From positions 3,975,501 to 4,039,500 of the forward strand of contig NC_091970.1 in the NCBI RefSeq assembly GCF_036711975.1: a stretch of 64,000 nt of DNA. Direction: 5' to 3'. The notes beneath the pieces are model-generated. The model made no database searches, was not told where the DNA came from, and saw nothing but the letters and a program-made list of their open reading frames with translations. The DNA is from Onthophagus taurus. Taxonomy: Eukaryota; Arthropoda; Insecta; Coleoptera; Scarabaeidae. Each line of letters opens with the position of its first letter. Position 1 is the stretch's first letter. The position numbers and the translations under genes were made by a program. Below are positions 1 to 11,549 of this stretch, in pieces.

Positions 1-2255
1 CGGAATTTAATGAATGAAGACCCGAAATGGCAAGACACGAATTATGTACTTTCGAATTACAAGACAGAGCCGTGTAAACGGCCCCCTAGGTTGTGCAGAC
101 AGGGATATGCCTGTCCCCAATATCATAATAGCAAAGATAAACGCCGAAGTCCGCGGAAATTTAAATACCGATCGACGCCATGTCCAAATGTGAAGCACGG
201 GGAGGAATGGGGGGAGCCCGCAAATTGTGATGCGGGTGATTTGTGTTCGTATTGTCACACAAGAACCGAACAGCAGTTCCATCCGGAGATTTACAAGAGT
301 ACAAAGTGCAACGATGTCCAACAAGCTGGTTATTGTCCCAGGGGCGTTTTTTGTGCGTTTGCTCACGTTGAGCGTAAGTTTTTATTTTTTTGGGTTTACT
401 GTGTTTACCATAAAATAATAATAATTGAATGATAGCGTTTATCGTAGAGGAAATGGGGGTTTCTAGAGAAGCCGCTGGTTCTTTGGATACCGGCACTAAT
501 TTTCAAGAGATCTTATCCAACGTTTTACCCCCGTCTATTGACAAAAAGGAAAAAAGTAGCGATAGTAGTGTAAGTTAATCCGAAATTTATGTAATTATTT
601 TTATTTATTTACTTATCCCTTACTGTATGATTTTTAGATTTATTTAAAAACAAATCTATTAGACTATTAACCTATTCAGTTCTAGGTCTAGTGTTAGTTC
701 TAGTTTTGCACTATCACTAGAACTAACACTACACCTAGAACTAGAAACATTCGGGTTTAGCTGCATGTCTCTTAAGACGGCTAAACTCGAATGATTCTAG
801 TTCTAAGTCTTGCGCTCATCTAGCGCTGAAAGATACTTAATTAATTTTATTTTAATTTCCAGAATGGAAGTAGCGAAGTATCTGAATCAGCATCAACATC
901 ATCGTTAGGTTCGAATAGTTCTCATAGTAAGGCACCGGGGGCTCAGCTAACTCATAAGCCGATCCCATATCATAGGCCAAACACATTAAACACTTACGAA
1001 TTAGCCAAACAATTGTTAGCAATCGAACGTGATCCAAATTTAGGTGAGTAATCGTTTCTTTATCGTTCTAATTTTTTTTGAGTCACTTATTAAGAGCGTT
1101 TGCGTTTGATTTCGTCGCGTTCACGCGTCTGTTTCTTTTTTTGGTGTTTTTTGCCGATACGATGCGTTTAGATGTAATAGAGAGAGAACAAAGGAAACAA
1201 AATCTGTGTTTAGCGTATACAGGAATTGGGCCGCCATCCTCGTTCTTCACCGGAAATGATACCGTAGAGAGTGTAGTTGGTAAATGTTTTTTTATAACTA
1301 AAGGAACAATTTTAATTGAGTCTTTTTTAATTTAGGAAACGCATTAGATGAGTTACACATCGAAGATCCGCTTAATTTAGCGTCTTTGGATCGGGATTTA
1401 GAGCGTGATTCGCCCACGGTGACAAATTCGATTTCGGTTGGGTTGGCAACGTCTGGTTTATTGGGTAGTTCGGCTCCTGTGAATATTCCGGGTGCTCAAA
1501 GAAGTGGAGGAGGAGCTCCGTTAGCTTTTAGTCCGACGAGTAATAGCCCGTTGCAGCAATTGAATAGTAGCTTTTTATCGGCGACTCGTTTTTCGCAACC
1601 GGAGCATATGGATCCGTTCATGAATCATTCTCAAATTCAGTTGAGCAGTTCTGCGTCGAAAATTAATAGTTTTTCGAATTTTTTCGATTTCCCATCGCAT
1701 CAAAGCTTATCATCGCCGACTAATCGGAACCATAACAATTTTAATATGTCACCTGGATTAGGAAACAATTTGGAAATAGTACGGTTACGCGAAGAACTGA
1801 ATAATTCTCGATTACAAATTTCAAATTGGGAGGAACGTTTATCGCAAGCCCGAACGGCTTGCGAGGCTTGGCAAAGAGAAACTGAGGAGGCAAATCGTAA
1901 AGTACAAATGACCGAGGGGAAATTAAGCGATGTACAAACGCAGTGTAGTAATTTAAAGCAGGAATTGGAGAAACAACAGGGCGGACCGCATTTGCATAGT
2001 ATTAAAAAAGTTTCTGAACTTAGTAAGTTGCCGTTGAGCGTATTAAAAAATATCCAAGCTCAATTAAGACAAGATTTAGAAGAGGTTGATAAAGTGCTCT
2101 ATCGGGAGACCGCATCGAAGTGTATGGTCTGCGAGGAACGTAATCGAACTGTCACGCTCAATTGTAATCATTTCGTGTTATGCAACTTGTGCGCGCACAC
2201 GCAGAGCGAGTGCCCATATTGTCAAACACCGATCAACCTCGCGAATAATATCTAA
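1..2255 (+). CDS. unk: unkempt, 3' part (CCCH zinc-finger/RING RNA-binding protein)
   Basis: Partial at the 5' side: the first exon is open from base 1, so the true start lies outside. Coding exons are 1-373, 448-569, 863-1043, 1223-1279 and 1336-2255, giving 550 residues and a TAA stop. Seen: three CCCH fingers in the first exon (around CKRPPRLCRQGYACPQYH, then CPNV...CSYCH, then CNDVQQAGYCPRGVFCAFAH), corresponding to the second finger cluster of Unkempt. Next come a Ser-rich linker, the conserved NDTVESVVGNALDEL segment, a coiled coil (about codons coded at 1770-1980) and a C-terminal RING-like finger starting CMVCEERNRTVTLNCNH. Known for the family: cytoplasmic RNA binding with translational repression, and in flies action with Headcase downstream of TOR/insulin signalling to time neuronal differentiation. 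Intron 3 (570-862) carries a palindromic mobile repeat. The first AATAAA overlaps the stop at 2258, so a later poly(A) signal (2325 or 2538) is more likely used. Confidence 0.96.
679..836. repeat. Palindromic CTAGTTCTAGG / CATTCGGGTTTAGCC element in unkempt intron 3
   Basis: Two arms of TTCTAGGTCTAGTGTTAGTT and its reverse complement, followed by a hairpin whose stem is CATTCGGGTTTAGC paired with GGCTAAACTCGAATG and whose loop is near CATGTCTCTTAAGAC. The same block recurs at a dozen places in this window. No coding capacity; a MITE-like, non-autonomous family. Confidence 0.8.
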
Positions 2256-4132
2256 AGAATAAAGTTATATAGGTTATGTAACTAGGTGAAAAAAAATTGG
2301 TCGGCATCACAAGATTCGACCCACGAAATAAATTTATTAATTTCTAATTAGAAAAAAGACATTCCGGATTATATAAAATCAATTTTATTAATTTGACGTT
2401 TGAGGTTATGTTGTTAATTAAACATTCCGGATTCACAAATTGGAATTGGTGGCGAAAAAATTGTGATGTTGCAACAATTTTTTTTTGTAACAAATTTTTT
2501 TATGATCACATCAAAAAAGAAATAACCAGGAATATTTATAAATAAAATAAATGTGGTAAAAAATAAAATTAACAACACGATTATACAACTTATCGATTAG
2601 AAATGTTTTGGAAGTGTTGGTTTCTTGTTAGTTGTTTTAATCAAATTTAGAACTTCAAATTAATTTAATTTATTGAGGTTTTATGTGAAAACTATTGACT
2701 TTCGCACTGACTCGTAAGTAACAATTTTTTCGTTGTTCGTACTTAACCGATACTACAAACATCCAAAATAATTAGAAAACGCATTTGTTAATAAATCACA
2801 ATTAGTTGGATTAAATTCATTAATCATTTTTGGCTGTGAATTAACAAAAAGATTTTTTTTTAAGTTTGGTTATGTCAAAAAGTTTTTGAGTCAGTAGTTT
2901 TTACGTAATCATTTTTTTTTCATTCTTTATTCAAATACATCATAGTTTAGTTAGGAATTATATTGAATTTACATTTTTTTGTAAAGAAATCATTAAAATA
3001 CATTCTAATGTTGCATTATAACCTCAAACATATCAAAAGTGACATGGGCCGACAAAATTTTAATCCAATTTTATTTTAAACGCGCCGAAAAGAAGAGAAT
3101 TCGATTTAGATACAAAGAAAGATTTTTAACAATTAAGAATTGATTTAATTTGAGATAAAATAATTAATTTTGAGTGAGATGTGACATAACCTCAACTTTC
3201 GTAAACTAAAATATTAATTATTATAGAAAAGTAGTAAGAAAATTAATTAATTTTTGTCGGTTTATGTGTGTTAATCAGGTTTAATAAGCGTTTAACAATA
3301 AATAAACGTTTTGTTGGAATATTTTTAGCAGCGACATCTGTTACAAGAATTAATAATGAAATGTCAATTTAAGAATTCAAATTTAAGTTAAAATGCAACA
3401 TTAAAGGATTTATAAACTATAAGATTATGTTTACAATATATTTTTGTTAAAAAAAGTAAATATTCTACGTACAGAATGCACCACAAAAAAGAATTAAATT
3501 AACCAAGCTTTTTTATGAACCCTTTAACACTTTAGGAAGGTATTGTGTTAATGGGTTAAATAAACACAAAATTATATAAAAAGATATTATACAAACGAAA
3601 ATATTTTATAAAGGGTGAACCATGAAAGAGATATTTATTATTTTTTCAAAATAAAATGCGAAAATGGTTTTTATTTGTGCCCTTTACTCTTATTCGTAAA
3701 AGCTGTAACCTAGAGTCAAAAAAGGAAAACAAATTTTTCTAAATATACATTATGTACTTGTATTTGTAGTTAGGTAGTTATTAAAATAATTAATTGAAAT
3801 ATTAAAGAAAAAAAAATTGAATTTAAAATTGTAGCGGGCCTATAGTTATACATTTCTAGTGGTAGTGCAAAAATACTTTAATATACTTTACCGACACCAT
3901 GATGTTCTTCTTCTTTCTGATTATTAAAAAAATAGTTCCAAGAAAATCAAATTTCAAATAAATAATTCTTACGGAACGTTTTCTCTTTTATTAATTATAC
4001 ATTTTCTTTTCGTTATCATTAACGGATACAAATAAAATTAATTAATTAAAAAAAGAATAATTGCTGTATTCCACCTCTATAATATTATAATAAAGATATT
4101 TTAAATTAAAAACTATTTGTTCTTCCTTCTAA
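2256..4132. other. Convergent intergenic/3' UTR region between unkempt and HAP40
   Basis: About 1.9 kb of very AT-rich DNA with no coding frame I can support. It must hold both 3' UTRs, since unkempt ends at 2255 and HAP40 ends at 4133 on the other strand. Several AATAAA signals are present (for example near 2258, 2325, 2538 and 3300). The TGAGGTTATG motif occurs at 2401, and its reverse complement near 3018 and 3185. Confidence 0.7.
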
Positions 4133-5154
4133 TTAAACATATGTTTTAATGAGATTTCTCAACAGATCCCGTTGTTTCACATTAAGATATTTCCAAAGTT
4201 GCGCTTCCAAATCCGGAAGCGTCGAATAATCCAACGATTGACACGTTAAAACGATTGATTGTAACAAAATAAATAAATCTTCGGAGATTCCATAACCTAA
4301 AAAAAAATTTAATCACAATCTCATATTAATTTTTAATTTATAATTATATTACTAATTGAGTTTTGGTTCTTTTTATCACCCCAAGTATACTTTTCCAAAA
4401 CTTGCGCTAAATTTTGCGTTAATTTATGCGGACTCGGCCTTAAAATTAATAACAAAAAGACTCGAGAAATCTCCGCATCCAATAAAACATCAGATCTTGC
4501 CCCGTTAATCGGGCTTTTCTCGATAATATTAAAAATTTCCGTGAAATATTCCAAAGCCGACGTGTAATCCTCGTTTTCAATTGAATCGTTTGCTGCAGAA
4601 CTCAAACAAAAAATTTTTGTATCGAGGGAATCCTCTGAGAGCTCGATCGCATCTTTTAAGTACATTTCTTTAACTCCATCGAGATCTAATCGATTTAACG
4701 ATTCAATTATCTCGAAATCGACGCATATATTTAAGGGTGATTTCTCCGAATTTCGACTGGAGGCGTGTGTGAAGCAACTTATCGCCGCTTGGAGATTTTC
4801 GTTGCAAATACTTGGACATTCAAGCTTTTTGTTGTTTAATTCCGCAGATAAAAATTGACGCCCCGCTTTCATTAAACTCCAAGTTTCTCCGGATATATTC
4901 CCTAAGGAACCTTCACACCTCGCCGCTGCTATATAAGAAAGCCCCGCGTATGAAGGAAGTTCTTCATTTTGGCAGTGTTGACCCAAAGCAGTGAAAGATT
5001 CACAAGCTTCCGTTAAGTTGGGTTTTCTTAAAAATCTCCTAAAAAAATTCTTTATTTATTTAATTTAATAAGTTTTGATGAATTACTTTCTTAATTTATT
5101 CGATGTGGCTCTATATTGATCTAAAATATCACTCCCCGTTGGCTCAATACTCAT
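4133..5154 (-). CDS. HAP40: HAP40 / F8A, 40-kDa huntingtin-associated protein
   Basis: Three exons on the minus strand: 5154-5087, 5038-4353 and 4296-4133, 918 nt, 305 residues plus TAA. The exon 1-2 junction restores NKLRKRFLRKPN, nearly the same as the vertebrate N-terminal motif, which fixes the start at 5154. Other family signatures seen are SDVLLDAEISRVFLLLIL and LEKYTWGD in exon 2, and EDLFILLQSIV in exon 3. The family is an all-helical TPR-like solenoid that sits inside huntingtin and forms a stable HTT-HAP40 complex; it has also been linked to Rab5 early endosomes. Human F8A is somewhat longer (about 371 residues) because of Ala/Pro-rich loops missing here. The gene is head to head with the large membrane protein gene at 5798, so the two probably share a promoter. 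Confidence 0.95.
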
Positions 5155-5797
5155 TATTTAAGATAAATTTGAGATTAATCCTAATAAGTTAAAGTGAGGT
5201 TATGTTTAGTTTATTTATTTGATTAATTTTTGGTGGTGACATCTATGGATCTTAATAATTATAAACAAATATTTTTATAAACTAATTCAAATTTGATAAA
5301 TAATAATTCTTAATTGTTTAATTTAAATTAATAATAAATTTTATTTGTTGATCTTTTAAATTAGTCTTTCAAAAAATAGATGGCGGTCGAATCGCAAATT
5401 CTAAACGAGATTATCGAAAGAAGGGTGTATGTCCTAGAAAGAAACAGAAGCTGTTGTTGAAGTAGAGGAAGGATGTTTTGGAATGCGGCGGTCACCGAAT
5501 AGTGTGTGCATTTGGTGCCCCAATTCTCACGTTTTAAATGCCTAAAATTGGAGTGTTACCGTTCCTCGGGTGGTTTCAAACGAAACCCCTTTAGCGCGGG
5601 CCCCACCGTTCCCATTAATCCATCCATGCTGTGTCTGTTTAAAACACAATTCAGCGTTCAATTCAATGTGTTAAGTAAGTTAAATCATCAGACTCAAAAA
5701 GAAACAATTATTAATTAATAATTAAACTCCCTGTATATAAATTAAATTATTTTAATTAAAACGTTTTAGATGGATATAACAAAATGAAAGTGTTAAA
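5155..5797. promoter_or_regulatory. Bidirectional promoter region, HAP40 / membrane-protein gene
   Basis: 643 bp separates the two divergent start codons. A TGAGGTTATG motif lies at 5195. The + strand gene probably has a non-coding first exon ending at 5674: a GTAAGT donor starts at 5675, and an acceptor (TTTTAG) ends at 5769, giving 5770-5797 as the remaining leader. Two upstream ATGs in that leader do not lead into the protein frame. A reading frame at 5506-5718 lies across this leader and donor and is probably untranslated. The transcription start was not located. Confidence 0.5.
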
Positions 5798-8700
5798 ATG
5801 AGTTCGAGGCCCCATTCTGGAAGTAAATCCTCGACCGGACATAGACGTTCGGAATCAGGGGGCCATCATCGGCACTCTTCCGGTTCGGGGCAAAGTTACG
5901 ATGAACACAAAGAACGGAAACATCATCGTTCGAAATCGGGGGTGCAAGAACGTGAAAGAACCGAATCTGGTTCATCACAATGTAAGTTAAATTAATCAAA
6001 ATAATTTTAAATTAATTAATTTTTTGATTTAGTATCGAACAGGTTAGAATTTCGTTCGGCTCAAGGTCTCGCCAATGATAATATTAATCAAATGATTGTT
6101 CGCCCAACCACTTTGTTGCCATTACGTCCCACACAAGGTCAGATTTAATTGGAAATTTAAGAAAATTTTTAAAAAATCTTTTTAATTCGTAGATGGTTCC
6201 GTTGATTCTACTCTCCCGGAACGACAACCACTAAAATTTGATGTAAATCTTATTGGGGCTCCTCCTGAAGTCGAACAACTCGTTAAAAACATCAAACAGG
6301 TTGCTGAAACGTTTTTGTATCATTGGAAAACTTTCCCTATCGGTGAGTTAAACCAAATTAGATAAATAGATTATTATATTTGAATTAACTTTAGTTCTTC
6401 CAACTCCGGTTTCTCAAACCGATTCATTTCCAACATCACAAGTTTCTTCGGACGGATCTTTATCCCGATCTCGTTGTAAATTCCACCTTCGCGATCTCTT
6501 TGTGGCGCCATCTTTTGACGAATTGGATGCGGTCGCCGTTGACGGGAAAGGCGAGCCGAGGAAATTAACCGGAAAACAATTAGAGTACATCCGGGAAAGA
6601 GGGTAAGTTTCGAAACGGTAAGGTTTTCATTGTATTTCATAAACCTTTTTCGTTTTTTTGCGAAAACATCTAAACGATTTTTTTTTGACGTTTTTTATTA
6701 TTACATCTGTAAAAGCTTGCACAAGGATAAATATGGAAAGCCGAAACGGCTCAACTGCGAACAACTAGAGTCAATTAGACGTCACGGGTATGTTTAGATG
6801 TGTCCGTGTGGTTTTTATTAATTTATTTAAATGATTTTAAATTTACAATAAAATTTTTTTATTTCATAATAGATGGCGCCACGTTATAAACGTCAATGTC
6901 ATTTTTTTGACTTAAATTTTTTTTTTGTTTTCATAAATAAAAAATTATCATTGGGGTTATTAAGAATGAATTGAAATTTTTTCAGTTCTTTTGAAGTGGA
7001 ATCATTGAATTTTCCGGGTCAACAGCACAAATGGCAACTTTCTCAATTACTTCAGAAAGGTACGGAGCGCAGTCGAGAATCTCTCCTCAACGATTTAGCT
7101 TTATCGTTACGGTTTTTGGTGGTAACCGGGAAAGGGAGGCTCGTTTCGCATTTTTTCAGCGTTTCCCAAGCTTTAAAGAGTCTTTTAAAAGGGGTTTTAA
7201 GAATAATCGATGTTTTAATTGGAATTCCGAGCTTGCAAGCTCACAATTTGGACACGAAAATCCGCGAGGAACGTAGTAAATACCTCGTTGCTGAATTAGT
7301 TTGCAGGGTAAGTTGGTTTCATTTAATTTTTTTGAAATTAATTTATTAATTTTTAGCCCGAACATGAAGATTCGTTGGAAATGTTGTGTTCGTACGTTCG
7401 TAAACAACTGCGTAGAGCTGCCACGGAAAAATTTGAGGTTGCTAAAGAGTGCACTCAAACTCCAGTTTCCGTTCCCTACAAATATTTGACTCCGGCAACC
7501 ACCGAATTAGATTTAAGACTTTGGGATCGGACTTTAATAAGAAAAGCGATCCCCGTTTTGGTATCAATTTTAGAGCGAGAAACTCGCGGGTGGTTTCTAC
7601 ACTTTCGAGAGCGTCTCATTGCAGAGCTCCGAGCTGAGAAAATGTGCGACGAAGATATTGAACAACAAGTTAATGAAGCCGTTATGAAGGAATATTTACA
7701 AAGGGTTTATAACAGTATCTTATCGCACGCTGATATCCAAGCTTTAGGGGAAGGAATTCCCCAGTTGTTTGTGCAACAAGCCCAAAGTGTTGTTTTAATG
7801 CATCGGTAAAAGATTTTTTTTTTAAGTAACAATAAATTAATTAATTTTTTGTTTTAGAGCCGTGGAAAGCGTTCAATTGCGTTTAACCAAAAGCCAAGAA
7901 TGTTTTAGAATTAAACTCTACAACACACACCCAGTTTTATCGAGAATCGAACCTTGGTTACGATCTAAATTACACGCAGCTCAGGTTAGGTTTAGCTTCG
8001 AAAATCAATGGAGCGCCCATCAGGAGGCTTTATCGTATTGTACACAACAAAAACTTAATCAAACTATGTACTTTTTAAATCGTGATCTCGCTTTTATGAA
8101 AGAGGTGGTTAAAAAATTTATTCAATTAATTTTTTTTTATTAAATTTTTTTAATTTTTAGAGAGAACCAGCTTTATTACGTGAATTACGCAAAGTAAAAA
8201 CCCCAACGCGTAGTTTTTTATGGCCCACCCAAATCTGGTTACCAACGAATTGGATTGTTCGTCGCAGTTTTCAAGGTCAATCAGAAATAATTCCTACCAT
8301 CCTAAGCAAACAAGCGACAAGCATAACAACGCCACGTTCCGATCCGAGTCAGCCCGTTTTTCTGGTTGAAAAAGAAATCGTAAGAACCACAACAACCCGT
8401 TGGCCATTATGGCGCGTTTTTAATTATTTCCATCGATCGTGGTGTTGGACCTGGAACGCAATGTTTTTCTTTGGGGTTGTTTTGCCATGGTGTAGCCCGG
8501 TGGGGTTGCGAGCCCTTCTTTGCGTAAAACCCTTCATGCCCGATTTAGAGTTATCCCAAGTGAATGGAACCTTGTTTCCAAGAAAAAGCAGTTTGACGTC
8601 GACGCTTTGTTCGCGGTTGGTTAATTTGTGGAGACACATTTCGAAATCTCGGACGCATTTTGAAACGAAACCCGACACCGGGTTCATTGGGAAAGGGTTA

Positions 8701-10932
8701 ACGCGACATTTAAATCGAGTTTGGAATTACGCCGGGAAAGGATTGTGCGGGACGTTGTTTTTAGTGGTGGTTTTTCCGGTTGTTTGTGTTGCGGTTATCG
8801 TGGGGAGTCTTTTTGTGGCCGTTTTCGCTGTTTTGTGGATGCCCGTTTTAACTTTGGGGGTCCAAATAACGAATGGATTGATTTATGACCTCGATAGCCC
8901 GGAGAGTCAGAAGAATCGATATTTCATCGTTTTCGAAGCTTTGATTTTTAATATTATAATCGAGGGATTAATCCAACCGATTTTGGCTTTATTTGTCGCT
9001 GCTGTTATTTGTCCATTAATAGCTCTTATTATTTTAGCAGGTTTGTTTCAAGTACAGTAGAATTTAAAAGGACTTGTCAATTTCTAATTTCTCACTAGCG
9101 CCATCTTTTGTTGATTCCATGTTATGACTTTTTCGCTACAAATTTTTATTAATAACTCAACAATTTTTATATGATATTGAAAACAGCATCTTTTATCTCT
9201 AATTTATGATATAAATCGTTTCTTAACTCCAAAAAATTAAGTCAATAAGATCTTTTAAAATTTTGACATTTCCGAACGTATCCTAATTGAACTTAATTCT
9301 CTTTTTAACACCAAGACTAGAATTAACACTTGATCTAGAAGAAGAAACAGAATAAATTAAGTATTTGCCCGAATGGAGCAGTCCTCTTAGATTCTACAGT
9401 CGTTGATTTTGATTTAAAAAAAATTTAACATAACCTCACTTTTAAACTGACTTCTATGACATTTCTTAATTTGACGTTTTTAAATTTGACATTTTAGGTG
9501 GTGTTTCTCGATATTGGTTACGATTATTATGGGATACAACTCTTTTTCATTTAATAATAAAGAAGCGTGGTCGAATTCCCGCAAGCGATAGTTTCGTTGT
9601 GAAAAGAATTGCTGGGCCGGGATTAGCGGCGGATTATTATTTTCAAATAAGCCCGGAACAAGCTTTGGCGGCTTTTGAGGCGAAAATGGAATGGGATGAG
9701 CTCTCCGCGTATCAATTAATAGTTGAAAACACGATTATGCAGCCCCAAAAAGATTTTGCCCAATTCATTGAGGCTTGTTTTGGAAGCTTTTCGACTCAAT
9801 TAGCGAAAAACGGTCAATATAAAATGTTGGAGAAGGAGGCTCAAGATCTCGTGGGGATTTTACACGAAAAATTGGAAAAACGACGGAGGGATTTGCAAAC
9901 GGGGTTAAGTGTGACTGTTAAAAGTCGGATTAAGTTGAGTATGAACGAATTAAAAATTGCGATTCAACAAGGTGCTTTAATGTTGGAGCGATTTTATCCC
10001 ATTCATGTTTTTCCGAGGATGAGTTGTAGCGAGGAGCAATTTTGGGATGCGAAAACGCTTACTCCGGGTGATTGGCCCGGATTAGCGGGGGTTTTGTACT
10101 CTGAATTATTTAGCTTGGATATTTTAACCCCGTTGGATCACTCGGATACGAGTTTCCGGCTTGACCCACATCCTCAAATTGATTTATCGAGGTACACGGA
10201 GATGGTTCATAGTGCCCAATTAGGTGTGGGTGGACCTGATTTATTGGGGAATGTATACACACCGAGAGGAAATATACAAGTTCAATCACCATATTTGGAA
10301 GTTTCGGCGTTTAATCCCCGTGCTAAATGGGCTTGTACGGGAAAAAAACCTGAAAAGAGGCCGTAAGTTCATTATAACGATTTCAATTCAAATGATTGAT
10401 TATTTTTATTTATAGAGAATCAAATACGCCAATTAATTCGTTAAAAAACTCAACAAATAAAGTTTCTTTATGGATGCCTTGGAAGAAAAAACCAAAACCT
10501 TATATGCCAGATAAATTGGTTATCCCCCTTCCAATTCCTCATCCAGCGCATATCGCTATAACAATTTATAATCGAGATTCCGATGACCCAATTCCTTTGG
10601 AATCGGAGATTTGTCAAAGTATTTTGAGGGGTATCGAAGAAAGTCATATTTCACCAGATGAAGCTGGTCGTCCATTTGAAATACAAGGTTTCGAAACGGC
10701 AAGTTCTAGTTCGGAAACAATTGAAACACCAAATACATGTACCGGAGATGAATCTTTGAATAACGATTCGAATCGAAATTCCGGGGTTTATCAATGGACG
10801 TTGAATAAATGGGGACAGCGAAAACGGATTAATTCAGGCAGCGTCCGGGTTGATTTGGCCAGTCCAGAAGATGTTACATTAGATAGCGATAGTACTAGAG
10901 TTGTATTTAGCACTTACGGAACTACCGTTTGA
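5798..10932 (+). CDS. Large multi-pass membrane protein, family not recognised
   Basis: Eleven coding exons: 5798-5981, 6033-6137, 6193-6342, 6395-6602, 6716-6787, 6986-7307, 7357-7805, 7858-8104, 8161-9040, 9498-10362 and 10416-10932. All junctions are GT...AG and in frame; 3999 nt, 1332 residues plus TGA (1308 if the 72-nt exon is skipped). Layout: residues 1-60 are a Ser/His/Arg/Glu-rich tail, probably disordered. About 150-680 is a mainly helical soluble part with conserved-looking blocks (CKFHLRDLFVAPSFDELDAV, ITSERYG-free frame LNFPGQQHKWQLSQLLQKG). About 680-875 has four or five hydrophobic segments, with a short Asp/Glu loop (LIYDLDSPESQKNRY) between them. About 876-1110 is a second soluble part, then a polar Ser/Thr/Asn-rich tail. 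No signal peptide is seen. The start is the first ATG after the acceptor at 5769 that stays open. I cannot assign a function; the even splicing and long frame say it is a real, constrained gene. Alternatives would only affect the name, not the gene. Confidence 0.9.
6716..6787 (+). CDS. 72-nt in-frame cassette-like exon of the membrane-protein gene
   Basis: Bordered by TGTAAAAG and GTATGT. It is 24 codons long with phase 2 on both sides, so the protein frame is kept whether it is used or skipped. Its peptide (DKYGKPKRLNCEQLESIRRHG) resembles the end of the exon before it (DGKGEPRKLTGKQLEYIRERG), which suggests an old exon duplication. Inclusion in mRNA is inferred from splice sites only. Confidence 0.7.
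9096..9380. repeat. Dispersed repeat, copy 1 (intron 9 of the membrane-protein gene)
   Basis: Begins near GCGCCATCTTTTGTTGA. It carries ACAATTTTTATATGATATTG, then ATGATATAAATCGTTTCTTA and a tail CGTATCCTAATTGAACTTAA. The same order of blocks is found again at 61600-61985. It ends next to a fragment of the palindromic family (ACTAGAATTAACACTTGATC). It accounts for most of the unusually long 457-nt intron here. Confidence 0.75.
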
Positions 10933-11540
10933 TGATTTTTATTTAATTGTCCCATTTTAATTTGTTATTTTTATCGGAATTTTAATTTGATTGTTTTTTG
11001 ATGATGAGATTAATAATGTTAATGTTTAACGATAAACGAGGATTAAGAAGAAAAGATAAAGTAGAGTTAGCGATAATTAATTAATATTAAAAAGAAATAA
11101 TTAAAGAAAATATTCTTAGGATATTTGAAGATAAATTAATAGATTTCGTTTAATTTATGAAGTGAGACTAATTTTTCTAGTCATGATCTGATTTTTAATC
11201 TCGTCAATGATCTATTCTTTTTAATTCTTTATTAACAGCGTTCACTCTGTTACCGATTAGCTTCTCGCTTATTATTAGATTATTTTATAACTCATTTCAT
11301 TTTAATGTAATATATTAGGTGGTAAGTACAAAATTAATTAATAATTTCATTCGATCTTCAATTAAAAACACTAAATAAATTAAAAGAAAAAGAAAACAAC
11401 ATTTAAGACTGATTTATTGTTTTAATTTTTAAAACTTAAATCCTTATATGATTTAGCAGGATGATATATATATTTATTAATAAAACAAATATGACTGGTT
11501 GTAAATAAATATAATGTGTCATCTCTTGTTCGATTGCGAA
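10933..11540. other. 3' UTR and AT-rich intergenic DNA
   Basis: The 3' UTR of the membrane-protein gene followed by AT-rich sequence. AATAAA signals occur, for example, near 11375 and 11480. No coding frame is supported. Confidence 0.6.
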
Positions 11541-11549
11541 ACTTTTATT

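Noticed and set aside
10..496. Minus-strand frames over the first unkempt exons
   Set aside because: They are shadows of the CCCH-finger coding exon and have no domain.
1078..1335. 85-codon frame on the + strand in unkempt
   Set aside because: It reads through an intron; only 1223-1279 is coding in this region, and that piece is already in the unkempt model.
4986..5154. Starting HAP40 at the Met coded at 4986
   Set aside because: The upstream exon and the rest of exon 2 restore the conserved NKLRKRFLRKPN start, so 5154 is the better start.
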